From assembly GCF_001638985.1 (NCBI RefSeq), contig NW_017265135.1:2409223-2473222 (forward strand): a stretch of 64,000 bases of DNA, in the 5' to 3' direction. The notes beneath the pieces were generated by a model. It did no database searches and had not been told where the DNA came from. It saw nothing but the letters and a program-made list of their open reading frames with translations. Positions 47,541 to 62,300 of the stretch are shown here, one piece after another (positions within the stretch are counted from its first letter, which is position 1; each line of letters opens with the position of its first letter). The stretch comes from Phycomyces blakesleeanus NRRL 1555(-). Its lineage: Eukaryota > Mucoromycota > Mucoromycetes > Mucorales > Phycomycetaceae. The position numbers and the translations under genes are program-made.

Positions 47541-49388
47541 ATGAATTCCCAACTACAGCATCTCACTAACGGTCAAATCCTACAAGACTATCACAACCAA
47601 GAACCAAACTACTATGCCTTCCTCAAGCAGAACCCATCTCTCAAACATAACCCAACCGCCACTGCTGCTGCAATAGCCACAGTAGCAGCAGCTGTAGCAA
47701 CAGCAGCCTCAAATACATCCAAACCAACTAGGGTTATCCAGTCTGACCTTCCATTTTATTATTCTCATCATTCAACAGCACCTGTTCTCAATGATCAAGA
47801 ACAATACCCGTCTTTTAAGGAATTTGATAATATCGTCCAAGAGTATCTCCAGAATCTCTCCTCCAAAAAGCGTGACAAGGCTCTTGTCGATCAGCATCGA
47901 TACTCACTCATTCTCCAGGTACTCAAGGATCCAAGAAACACAGCCATATCCACTGCCCAATTCAGATTCTGGGTTAAAAAGATGTTCCAGCTCGCCCCCA
48001 CAAATTCCATGGATGTAGTTTGTCATGACAACAAACCCGTTGCTATGCGTGAACAGATCTACAGTATCCTAGTACGTGCACACCGTGAAGCCCATCACGG
48101 AGGCAGAGATAAGACATCAGCCCTGGTAAGCTTCTCGTGTAACTCTCCTTTTTTTTCTTAAAAAAATGCTTGAATAATCACTGACACTTTGCCATTCAAG
48201 GTCCGAAGACGCTACTCATGGATCCCCAAGGAGCTCATCGCCCGTTTTGTCAGACAGTGTCCTTTTTGCATTTCGAGACGCAATGGATGCACCAGCCCAA
48301 CAATGAATGGAGTGCCAAAGTCACCACAAACTCAGATCGATCAGACATCCTCCCCTGCACTACCCTGCCTATCCTCAATAGACACAAAACCATCGATCAA
48401 CACAAGTATGGACTATTCAGTGGACACAAAACCATTTGAGGACGTGTCATGTTCTGAGCCACTGTGGCAACACGACCCAGCCTATTATTACCAACCACCA
48501 CCACCAGCCACCGCCCACCCAAATCCCAGAATGTACTTGTCTATGGCTGCTTCTGTGGCCACAACTGCTGCTGCCGCTGCCGTAGCATCTTCCTCTACAT
48601 ACATCGGAGGTCCCCCTACTCCATCTTCTCCATTTGATGCCTCATTCTATTACTCACAGCAACAGAATAACCATAACCATCACAACCATAATCATAATCA
48701 TCATCACAATCATCATAACCATAATAATAGTAATAGTGGAATGGAGTTCTTGTCATCATCATTTGGCGGTAACTATTACCTTAATGATTCCCAGGCAGAG
48801 CCATATTCAATTCTAGACCGGCGATCAAGCCATAATGCATCGGATATTAGCTACACTGACCCAATGGACGACTATCCCTCTTCATCTGAATCCTCATGCT
48901 CTTCACTCGTTATTATACCCGGCTCTTCAAACGATCACCAAACACTCACCCAGCTCACCCAGCACCAGCAAATCCAGGCTCTTTCTGTACTGTCTTATGC
49001 ATCCTCCCCACCATCATCTGAGCCGTCCCTTAGTGCCTCTCCACAGAATTTGTCTAGCGATCAAACCACTCACCGCATCAAGGGCGAGGAGCTAAATCGA
49101 ATTGATACACGACAAGCATCCCTCCTGGCAAACCCCCCTGTAGGTGTACAGACAAGCCAATCAGGTTACAATAACGGCACGTTGTTCTTGGCTTCTGCAA
49201 ATTCAACGTTTTATTCACCGCCTTCTCCAGAATGCTCAGAGTCGTCTTCTCCCCCCACTTCTCCCACAGACGGCCCTTCACCCCCTCCTTCTGCCTATTC
49301 GTTTGTACCCCTCTCACACCCATCAATAGGAAACGGAAACACACTCCAGAACCAAATGGATCTGTTGTCTCACCATAGACTCATATAA
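47541..49388 (+). CDS. H2C2 (integrase-type) zinc-finger protein, putative transcription factor
   Basis: Two exons, 47541-48125 and 48201-49388 (phase 0), give 590 residues. The globular part (about 85-225) ends in an HHCC zinc finger of the retroviral-integrase type. His181 and His185 lie in RAHREAHHGGRDKT and Cys215/Cys218 in RQCPFC, with RRRYSWIPKELIARFV between. Similar H2C2 fingers occur in LTR-retrotransposon integrases and in the histone-promoter-binding protein Spt10. There is no integrase catalytic core, reverse transcriptase or LTR here, so it reads as a host gene with a domesticated finger. The N-terminus has an Ala-rich stretch. The C-terminal 370 residues are Ser/Pro/Gln-rich with a His/Asn run (about 48665-48735), as in activators. 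A role in transcription is inference. Confidence 0.75.
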
Positions 49389-50020
49389 AAACCCCCTAAA
49401 AAAAAAAGCAAAAAAAAAACATACCCACAAAAAAAAAGAATATTGATTTCATGTTCACTACATCTCTATTATTTCTTTCTACCTTTTTACCTTTCTTCTT
49501 TTCAGCTTCTTTTATACTACTATACATAACATATACATATACATATAAACCCACACCCATATATAGATATATATATTAGTTACTTTCAAACGTTGCATAT
49601 TGTCAGCACTGGTTCTGACTATGTAAACCCAATTCTTATTCTTATTTCTGATTTTTAAGTGATTTTATTATATAGTTGTCCCTGCATTTATAGTTTACCT
49701 TTGATGTTTTTCTTTTTTCTTTCTTTCTTTATTTATATATATCCATATATGTATATATTCCTATACACCCTTTTATTTTATTTTATTATTCTTATGTCTA
49801 TTTTCTTCTTCTTTTTATATTTATCTACTTATTTACTTATTTACTTATCTATATATCTATATAGTCTTAAAAAAACTCTGATCGTTAACCAATAATATTA
49901 ATACTAGTTCCCTTTCTTTTTATATAAATGTAAAGAAGGAACATCTATTTTATACATACTTGTGCATGTATTTCTACCGGCCTTATCTTTACCCAAGCAT
50001 ATTTTTTTTATGTGTGTATA

Positions 50021-50060
<40 letters not shown>

Positions 50061-50763
50061 AAACAAAAATTGGTTATGAGAAATGTAGGAAATCTGTCAA
50101 GTAGGTCGAGGGATTAACAAATAAATAAATAAATAAATAAAGAATCTTAAATGCTTTAGATAAACCTAATTAACCTGTCAATTGAAATAAAGGTTTATCT
50201 ATTATTTTTGGTGTTTTCTCTTGTAATAATGGTGTCAAATCTCACGAATATCATAACTGCTCTTTTACACATATTTATGTTATACACTGCATTTGTGAAA
50301 TATAGATTTTCTTGATTTCATACTCAATAGTTCTAACCTGTCTACAAACAAATATGGAATTCTATGTTGGATATATTTAAAAGAAGCTCTAATAGATACA
50401 TTATCATACATTCAATAACCTAAAATTGAACAGTAAATCTTTGTATGTTTCAACAGTCTCAAATCCATCTTTATATTTTAATTACTTAAATTTGTGGCTT
50501 GAATATCTGAAAATAATATCAAGAAACATATTTACAATCAAGTTTTGTTGTCATGGTTACTGCTGTTGTCTACCTTTTTTTTTTAAAAAAAAATTAAATT
50601 AAATTAAATAAGGCCAATAATTTACTATTTTAAATTCCCAAAAAATATAAATAAAATGCATGTAAAGCTAAAGCTCCTTTAAATCAATTATTGTACTATT
50701 TTTGTTTTATTAAGCTTTTTTGGATGCACTATCCTAAAGCAAGTTGATTAAATATGTATTATT
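49389..50763. other. intergenic between convergent genes
   Basis: AT-rich, with (TTTA)n and (TA)n runs near 49720-49870, a (TAAA)n of about ten units at 50020-50060, a second at 50118-50140, and a T10A9 dyad at 50575-50593. No gene recognised. Confidence 0.6.
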
Positions 50764-53001
50764 CTATGTAGATCCGATAGCATCTTCAGGATCTGAGGGG
50801 GGTGTTGGTGGTATCAAAGAGTCTGTGTCCATTGAATCTTCAGCCTCTACTGGTTTAGTCGATTCTATTGGCTCTACTGCCTTTACTGGCTCTACTGGCT
50901 TAACTGGCTCTACTGGTTCAGTGCCTTGAACTACATTTTTTGCTCTGTTTTTGTGGTCCCTGGCTTGCTGGCGGTCTCGTTCGATTGATTCCAACAGTTC
51001 GGGGATCTTTTCGATAATATATTCGTATCCATTGTTCTCTTCGTATCCATCCATGTTCATGATAAAGAAGTTCTGGAGTTCGGCAGGTGTGACCTTTTCA
51101 TCAGGAATCATGTCCACAAACTTAACTACCACCTTGTCCAGCTTGTCCGAACGGATCTTCTTTTCTTTTTCACTCATATCGGCATCAATATCCAGATCCA
51201 TAAAGCGCCAGAACATGTCTTCGATTTGCTTCTTATTAGCATAGCCTAGTTCCATCTTCATATCAATTCGGCCAGGTCGCAACAAGGCAGGTTGAAGAGC
51301 CTCGATACTGTTACAAGTCATAAAAACCATTGATCCTTCTTGAGCAGTTACACCGTCAAGGGCATTCAATAATCCACTCATAGTAATCTTTCCTTTTCCA
51401 CCCGAGTCAGGAGCAGAACTGTCACCATCAGAAACGTCCGAAATATGACAGTGGTCAATATCTTCTATCACTAGGATACTATTACGAGGAGTCTCTGAAA
51501 CAAGATAGCTGAAACTGTCGTCAGTCAAGGAACCCGAAAGACTGATGATAGCAACGTTCATGTTGATTTTACTCTATATATACGTAAAAAATAAATCAAA
51601 AAATAAATAAATAAATAAGCCAAATGATATATTGGCGTGAATTTTATATATGCCAACAAAGTATGCAATGACTTACAGCAATTGACTGAACAAAAGAAGT
51701 CTTTCCAGTACCAGGAGGTCCATAAAGAAGATATCCACGACGGTATGGAATACCACGCTGAGAATACCATTTCTCACGACGACGGAACCGTTGAATGTCT
51801 GAATCAAAGAAGAAGAAGAAAACAATTGCTAAGCAAAAATCCTGGACCACAAATATACTTTTGACTTGATGGTTTACTTACCAGCCAAGAGAACCTCTTT
51901 CTGGCCTGGTTTCAAGATAACAGAATCAAAAGATCGAAGCTCTTTTGAACCAACCTGTCTCCATTCTTCACCCTCATAACGTGTGTGAACGCACTTGTAA
52001 ATCAAGAGCTGCATTTATAAAATATAATAAAAAAAAGTTAATAAAAATATTTAAGTAATTGTCATCTTTTTATTTACCTTGCCATGCTTCTTTTCATGGT
52101 GAAGAGTTACCCATTCCTGAAGAAACTGACGGAGTAGCTTAATGTTTGAGCTGCGCATACTACAATACACATTGCATTTAAGTTTAATAGGCAGCCCTTT
52201 TACCCCAATAATCTTTATATTTATATATGTATACTTACGTGACATGAACTACAGGTGTCTGACTAACCATGTTCAAGAGATCCCCGAGATTGTTTCCATA
52301 GTGATGAGCGTATTTCGATTTACTGATATCTTTTCGGAATGACACCCAGAATTTATATCCTTTGTACCAAATAACCTGTTCTGTATCAACCACTTATTTT
52401 TTTTTGTAAAGGGAATAAAACAAAATAAAAGTTTAATGCCAGTTTTACACATTATAATCATTCTTTTTTTTAGATCAGTCCCGAAAGAGAAATTGGCTTA
52501 CATGGATAGAGATCAATTTTTGGAGGAGGAGAGGGACCCTGGAGCTCGATATTCTCCTCTTCTGGTTTATCGCGTGCTTCCATGGACCGAAGGTGCTTAA
52601 TTTCTTTGGCCTTTGTTGCAACGTATTCTTGAATTCCCTCAAAAATGTCCTCGCTATCTTTGACTTGCAGAGTAACATAAAATCGTTCCCTGAACCAGAC
52701 CGTGCACACCAACAAGAGGTTGTTAAAATAGACACCAATAATGGCTAATATATTGAAAGGTTGTTAGTATCTCAATATCTACTGATAGATACTGGTACTT
52801 ACGGGCCATGTAGACAATGATACCCAGAAACACAACATCACTTCCAAAGTAGCGCTTGAGAATCTTGAGAAGACGTTCACCAAGTAAGTTGACCCAGAAG
52901 GATTCTTCAGAGATAGTCTCGAGAAGCAAGAAAGCTTTATCCACCAAGGGACTGTCGATAATCGCAGGGATAGAGACCGTGGAATTGACACTGCTACTCA
53001 T
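50764..53001 (-). CDS. BCS1-like AAA ATPase, copy B
   Basis: Paralogue of copy A, in the opposite orientation. Minus-strand exons 53001-52803, 52744-52502, 52392-52239, 52159-52078, 52008-51882, 51798-51677 and 51573-50764 give 578 residues. Exon 1 ends in a hydrophobic stretch ([11 protein letters not shown]), and another follows in exon 2 ([17 protein letters not shown]), so a membrane anchor near the N-terminus is likely. The BCS1_N-type region is followed by Walker A GPPGTGKT (295-302), Walker [21 protein letters not shown] and the arginine finger LLRPGRID. Between Walker B and the next strand it carries a Ser/Asp/Gly insertion absent from copy A. The tail has Glu-Pro-Val repeats. The residues needed for ATP binding and hydrolysis look intact. 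Substrate and location are not shown by the sequence; mitochondrial inner membrane is the family expectation. Confidence 0.88.
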
Positions 53002-54604
53002 ATTTGAGAAAGTAGAATAAAGAAAGTGTATGATAAAAAAAAACAGTAACAAAAAAAACCTTTATTTATATACTTTCTTTTCTTTCTTTTTTTTTAAAAT
53101 AAATATGGGGGTTACACCAGAATAAGCCGTTTTGAGGAATTTCCTAATACATACTGCGCGATGGTAACCGCAGCACATATAAATGCTGTTTTGAGGTCGT
53201 GTCATCATCCCGAGCAAGCAAATATGAGTACAGTTCAAGTACAATGATAGGAATCAGCGCTATAACCAAGCAAAAAATATCTTCTTTAAAAATGTAAATA
53301 ATAGAGAATAGCAACCTTTATTTTATTATATTATTTTTTAAAAAAGAAGGCAACTTCTATAGAGCATACTATAGGTATTAAAGAACTGAACATTATTCCG
53401 GAACCGCAGTAGAATGCTTTCAAAGCTTTAATATTTATCCTAGATAAAGCCACCCAGTGAAAATGAAGAGAATTTAAGTGTGATTGTGTTACAGTCTACG
53501 CGCAGCAACCATGGCGTTCACATTGACTGAGATTATTATTTTTTAAATCTCAACCACCAAAAGAAAAGAGGATTCACTTGTACCTGTTTTCTTGGAAATC
53601 CTCAACAAGTTTATATAGTGCATTTCTTAAATAAAACAACCGAGGATGGGGAGGGGAAATAAACAATTAAAGAGGTGCTTATATTTTGTTTCAAAAATAA
53701 TCGTACTAAATATTTCATACAAATAAGCAGTCTATTCGTGAAAATACTTTTACTGATATAAGAAGAAACATCTATTAATATAATACTTTATGCCATGTTT
53801 ATTTAAATTCAAAGTACTTTTTTATACTTGGTGTGAGCAGACTGAAAAGCTCAAATGGCTCTGACCAGCCATTCTTCTCTTAGTACTAGCTGGGTCGAGA
53901 AGAAGATCATACTTTTGATGGAAGAGGTGGGTCACAGGGTGCAAAGCCCGGAAGATCCCATAGTAAAAGATTTTTACCTGATGAAACATAGTATTAGGTT
54001 TTTAATTTTATCTAATATGCATTTGAATTAATTTTGATTTTTTTTTTAAACTTTTCAGTCTGTCCACACATAGTATAAATCGACAAATAGATTTTACTTT
54101 TCTCCAACCCAAAAAATCTACAGGTTTGACTGTATAAGCATTTTGAGTACATATAAAACAAATAGCATTTTTGCGTGCACCACCTATACATTCCAACAGC
54201 TTCTATTTGTTCTTCTACGCAATAGATTTAACGATAGCAGAGTATATGAGATCGAATAACCTAATACCTTACAATAGCACTCTTACATATAACAAGTCTT
54301 GATTTTTGTCATACTTTCCAAAATTTCCATAAATCATCAAGAGAAATATGTATGCTAAAAAAGGTAAGCTACAAACAAATCAAGACCAGATTCAATATAC
54401 TCGGAAGTTTATATTCCGCTCGCTTTCTCTCTTTTTTTCTTTCTCAATCATACTCGCCACACTTTGCTCCTTTTTTGACAGTGTGACTCGCTTAATAGCC
54501 CACAAAGCCACAAACTATGGACTTTACATTATCGTTGAGCTGTTTTTTTACGAGACTTTTGAACAAAAAAAAAAAGACCCAATTAAGAACACATTCCTTT
54601 AAGC
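53002..54604. other. intergenic between divergent genes
   Basis: 1.6 kb between BCS1-like copy B (-) and TRM6 (+). It is AT-rich with a few less AT-rich patches (53140-53230, 53480-53640, 53850-53970). One short ORF is listed separately. No other feature seen. Confidence 0.5.
53855..54031 (+). CDS. doubtful small ORF, 58 residues
   Basis: ATG-initiated and shorter than most ORFs considered. The first 38 residues (SLSTSWVEKKIILLMEEVGH and following) read like real protein and sit in a locally GC-richer patch. The end is AT-driven. A GT at 53969 (IV|GTAAAA) could be a splice donor, so this may be the first exon of an unrecognised gene or a remnant. Confidence 0.2.
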   Translation: MALTSHSSLSTSWVEKKIILLMEEVGHRVQSPEDPIVKDFYLMKHSIRFLILSNMHLN

Positions 54605-56235
54605 ATGGCCGATTCCACAAAACAACCTCCTGTTACGGCTGTCTCGGCAGAAACATCTGAGGATGATATTGTTGATCAATTTCCTCACATTCAGGCCATG
54701 CAGTTTGTACTTATCCATATGCCTAGTGGTAATGTAAAGATGGTCCTCATGAGACCCGACAGGTAAGAAAATAGACATTTGATGCCACAATTCTAATTTA
54801 CTCATTCAAAATAACCTTTGCTTTCTCACAAATATATATAAATATATCAGTACCGTAACACTCGGAAAGTTTGGCTCCTTCCAGTGCAATAACCTAATTG
54901 GACAACCTTTTGGTTTATCATACGAAATCTATGACAGGGAAGGTAACATCCGCCCTGTACCGAATTGGGCACTTAGCTCAGTTGGTAAGTAAAGTTTGGC
55001 CAGAAAACAATTAGGTATATATATATATATAAACTGACACAAAAACGATATAAACATCAGAGGAGACTGCAGCAAACAATCAGAACATCGTCGACGATAC
55101 TTCTGTCCAACTTTTATCCCAAGAAGAAGTCGAACGGTTAAAAGAAGAAGGCATGAAGGGCAACATGGATGCTGCAGAAATTATTCGCAAAATGATCGAA
55201 TCTCATACCGAATTTGACAAAAAGACCGAGTTTTCAAAAGCAAAATACATCCAGCGCAAGATGATGAAGTTCCTCAAGGTCTTCACACCTGTTCGACCCA
55301 CCCTTTATTCTATAACACAATACTTCTTTAACAAGAATCCCGAAAAGATCAGACATCTCCGCATCGACACTCTGTCTCAATTGCTCAACCATGCCAACGT
55401 ACGCGCCAATGGCAAGATCCTGGTAGTGGATGATACCCAGGGTTTAATTATCTCTGCTGTAGCTGAGCGGTTGGGAGGCTATGGTACTTTAGTTGGTTTG
55501 CATGATGGAAAGGATTCGAATTATGATGTCCTGCGTTACATGAATTTTTCGAAACACATCATGGATACTGTTCATACTGTACCATTTTCAATGGTCGATT
55601 CTGAAAAGGGCTATGGTACGTAGACATCATCCGAAGAGAGTAAGCATGGTATTGATAGGAGCTAGGATAGATGAGGTCGAGAAAAGAACAGAAGAAGAAA
55701 TATCAGAAATGACAGAAGAGGCTTTGCGCTCTTACGAAAGAAAGACAAGGATGTATGCTGTTCGGTCAAAAGCTCTCCAGTTACTGGTGGAGGGTGAGTT
55801 TGATGGGTAAGTTTATGGATACACACACATATATATATATATAAGATTGTTGTTGTTTTGTTGACTAAATTTTATTATAGTCTTATTATATCTTCTTGTT
55901 ATAAACCCGAGACTGTGATCAAGAAGCTGTCAAAATACATCCTTGGATCAAGGCCTGTTGTTGTTTATAGTTTTCACAAGGAGATGTTGCTCGATGCTGC
56001 TTATATGATGCGTAAATCTGGAGAGTTTATCCAGTCAGATATCACTGAGAGCAGTCTTCGAGAATACCAGGTCTTGCCCGGTCGCACTCACCCACACATG
56101 ATGACAAATGGCGGTGGCGGTTACCTCTTAACTGGTTTACGTGTAATTGATTGTACATTTGACCATTCGATGGTCGTTAGAGGAGAGGGTTCTAGCCGAA
56201 GGGGCAAGATCAGAAAGATGGCCACACCTCGTTAA
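54605..56235 (+). CDS. TRM6: tRNA m1A58 methyltransferase non-catalytic subunit Trm6
   Basis: RNA-binding partner of Trm61 in the nuclear enzyme that makes 1-methyladenosine-58 in tRNA (Gcd10 in yeast). Modelled exons 54605-54762, 54851-54984, 55061-55615, 55659-55806 and 55881-56235 give 449 residues. Family blocks are clear: FSKAKYIQRKMMKFLKVFTP, YFFNKNPEKIRHLRIDTLSQ, the Rossmann-like ANGKILVVDDTQGLI, and near the end SSLREYQVLPGRTHPHMM with GGGGYLLTGLRVI. As expected for Trm6, no catalytic AdoMet motif is evident. The join between exons 3 and 4 is odd. The model uses a 43-nt intron, the shortest in the window, and a one-base shift at the same place would also keep the frame open. It is the first of three conserved genes in a row on +. 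Confidence 0.9.
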
Positions 56236-56610
56236 ATATTTAAACCTTTTTTCTTAAAAAACCTTTATTTCTATAATATACATCTCTATATTCATATGTA
56301 TATAAAAGTGAAAATCAACTTGTATAGAGACTTCTTTACATTTTACAACATATAAACTCCACTGCCATGTGCAATACAGCCCGTTTACTGCTTCTATCAT
56401 GCAATATCCCAGAACCAACATCATATTTCAATAGGAGACATTGGAAACCAAACAGAAAAAGGAAATCTTCCTCTCTGCTATTTAGTGCCCCGCACAAGTG
56501 ACGTACACATTGGGTGGACCTTTCCATTTCACCTTTCGCGTGTCCGTTGCCAAAGAAAATTTTCGAAAGTTTGCTCCTCTCCAAAATAAGCTGTCAAATA
56601 ACTTCTCACC
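56236..56610. other. intergenic, CCT7 promoter
   Basis: About 375 bases. The first 100 are AT-rich TRM6 3' flank. The remainder is the upstream region of CCT7, with no clear TATA box. No extra gene. Confidence 0.5.
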
Positions 56611-58952
<2,342 letters not shown>

Positions 58953-59359
58953 AAAACATATATACATATATACAAGAAAACCCAATCCCAATCCCATTTC
59001 CTTTTCTTTTCTTTTTCCTATAAAAAAATACATACACAACCAAAAAGGATAAAGATTGACTGTATTTGACTTGAATAGGCGCCAATAAATAGCGGAGTGG
59101 AAGGGTTCATAGAGTTTGGGGTAGCTTATCCTTGATTAATACACTCAATTTATTCTATTTGATAACGCGTGTACTTCCAAGTGTGTGTGTGTGTGTGTGT
59201 ATTAATTTTAAATATATTCTTCTGTGTCGCGTTCCTGAAAATAACTTTTTTTTTTTGGTTTTTTGCAAGTGGGTTTGCCTATTTTTGTGATTTTTTTCTT
59301 CTTTTAGTCACTAGCAAGAAATCCTTATTTTCATATTCTCAAAAAGATTACTTTGAACT
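58953..59359. other. intergenic, CCT7 3' flank / importin promoter
   Basis: About 400 bases with a (GT)n run at 59181-59200 and T-rich tracts. No gene seen. Confidence 0.5.
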
Positions 59360-62300
59360 ATGGATCAAAATACTGTTTATCAGCTATTTGTTGCCACATA
59401 TCAATCCGATCCAAATATTCATAAGCAAGCAGAGCTCAATATCAGAAGTGTAAACTATTCAAACATAAGCTATACACACATATATACATATATATCAGTC
59501 AAAAACTAATGTCCTTTAGATTGAGACGCATAATGGATTCCTGCCAATTGTCTTACAGATTCTTGCCTCGGAAGAATTAGAATTAGGTGCTCGCCAAGCA
59601 GGTAAAGCTTACATTACTTATACAAGTTGATGTTGGAGAGCAGTTTTGACACCAAATGTGCAGCTGCAATCTACTTTAAGAATCGGATTAACAAAGCATG
59701 GGATAAGTCCAAGAATCCAGCCAATCCAATCAATGAAGACGACCGAAATATCGTCAAACAGTCAATTTTGCAGGCTCTTGTAACCGCTCCCAACGCAGTT
59801 CAGTAAGCTTTAACACAATATCAAAGCAAAACATATATACAAAGAGCTTCGAAATGACTGAAAAGGAGTTATGATTAGAGTCCAATTGACATCATCGTTA
59901 AACACAATTCTTTGCAATGACTTCCCTGACCTCTGGCCAAATTTTGTTAATGAGCTTCAGAACTTTCTCACTTCTTCCGATGTTCGTTTGGTTTACGTTG
60001 GTCTTTTAGCTCTACGAGAGGTGGTCAAAGTCTATCAGTAAGAGTTAATAGTCGAGAACTTACTAGATCATCTCTCTCTCTCTCTCTCTCTCTATTTGGA
60101 GTCCTAACCTCAAGTACATATTTATCGATTGTCATACATTAAGGTGGAAATCGATGGAAAGACGCGAACCTTTACAGCACATTGTAAAGTTGACATTTCC
60201 TGCTATCCAGAGCATCTCTAGCAATTTGTTAGCATCTGATAGCATCGAGGCTGCTGAAATGTTAAAATTGGCTCTTAAGATCTATCACGCAAGCATTCAG
60301 GTAATAACCGATATATAAATTGGGTGAGAGTATTTTTATAGAATATATGGGTCTGTGCATTTATTTAGGTTGACTTGCCCAAATGTTTGCAAGACTCCTC
60401 CTCTCTTGTTCCGTGGGGTACTCTATTTTTGCAACTCATTGATAAGAATATACCCCATGAAGCTCTTCCTGCCGATCCAGAAGAACGTGAAAAATACCCT
60501 TGGTGGAAGACAAAGAAGTGGGCATACCACTGTCTCAATCGACTTTTTAGCAAATATGGAAATCCAGTTCTTCTTCCACCAAGTGCAACAAAGTACATTG
60601 GGTTTTCTAAAGCTTTCACAGCTAACTTTGCTCCCAATATCCTCCAAACATACCTTAAGCAAGTGGACGGCTGGATAAAAAAGGAGAGTTGGATGTCAAC
60701 CAAATGTCTAGCTCTATCTGCTGCATTTTTTAATGACAGGTAAAAGGAAATAAGAGTAACAACCAAACCGTGTGGTAATTTCTCTAATCCTATCTTAGTA
60801 TCAAGCACAAGACGACTTGGCAGATCCTCAAGCCTCATGTGGAAACTTTGGTCGGGCATTTCATTTATCCACAGCTCTGTTTCTCTATTGAAGATGAAGA
60901 GCTCTGGGCTGAGGACCCAGTAGAGTATGTACACAAGAAAATCGGTAAGACAACAGATAATATTTACACAGACATACATCCTTATTATCTATTTGACATA
61001 CACACAGATCCTTTGGATGATTTAGATTCACCTCAGATGACAGTGACAAACCTATTGATTGATCTTGCTCAGGATCGTAAAAAGCACACGTTTATGGGAA
61101 TCTTGGGATTTGTCAACCATGTACTAAACAAATACATCGATACGCCCGAAGATCAAAAGAACGGACGTGAAAAGGATGGTGCGTTGTGTATGATTGGATG
61201 TCTTTCACAGCAGATCTTGGAAAAGAAGTCGAATGTATCTGGAATGATGGAGCCTTTCTTTGTTACTCATGTTTTTCCCGAATTTAAGAGCAGGTTTCCA
61301 TTCTTGAGAGCAAGAGTATGTTAATTGATCGCTTTTACTTTTTTTTTGGGACTGAAGACTTACAACCTTTTTTTTATATATATTCATCCATAATAGGCAT
61401 GCGATATTTCAAAGTTTTTTAGTAATCTTGATTTTACAAATGAGCAAGTAAGAGAAGGAAAGAACGGAAGCAATTTATTAAAGACATCACTAATTGCTTT
61501 TATGTATTCAGAACCTATCCACCTTGTATCAAAGTGTTCTTGATTGTCTTCATGATACTGAACTACCAGTCAAAGTCCAAGCGGCTCTTGCATTACAACC
61601 TATGATTCGTCATGAGAGTGGTAAGAATAACATGCCAATAGAACGTTCAACCCTCTGATTATTATTATTATTATTATTATTATTTGTATATGCATGTATA
61701 TAAATAGTCAGAGAAGCCATGGTCCCACACTTGCCATTTATTATGCAAGAGTTTCTCAACCTCACAAATGAAATTGATATTGACACACTTGCGAATGTTA
61801 TGGAGGAGTTTGTTGAGGTGTTTGCTGAGCAACTGACACCATTCGCTGTTCAATTGTGCACCCAGCTCCGAGATACATTCTTGAGAATAATGGAAGATAT
61901 TGCTCAGGCAAACAACATAAATGGAGATGACGAAAATGGCTCATTTAATGGAGACATTGATGAAATGAGTGACAAGACTATGGCCGCCATGGGAGTACTA
62001 AAGACAATTGGAACCTTGATTTTGAGTCTGGAAAGTACCCCCGAAGTACTCCAGCAGTTAGAAGATGCATTGTTGCCTGTGATTACATACACCCTCGAGA
62101 ACTCTATTGTGGATTTGTACAGTGAAATCTTTGAGATCATAGACTCTTGTACATTCTCAGCCAAGCGTATTACACCTACTATGTGGGGTGTATTTGAGTT
62201 GATTTACAAAGCATTCAAGGATTCGGGTATTGATTTTATGGATGAAATGCTGGCCCCCTTGGACAATTATATTTCATATGGAAATAGCGTCTTTATTACC

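Noticed and set aside
56336..56584. Minus-strand open frame upstream of CCT7
   Set aside because: No recognisable content; it overlaps the CCT7 promoter and has no flanking exons.
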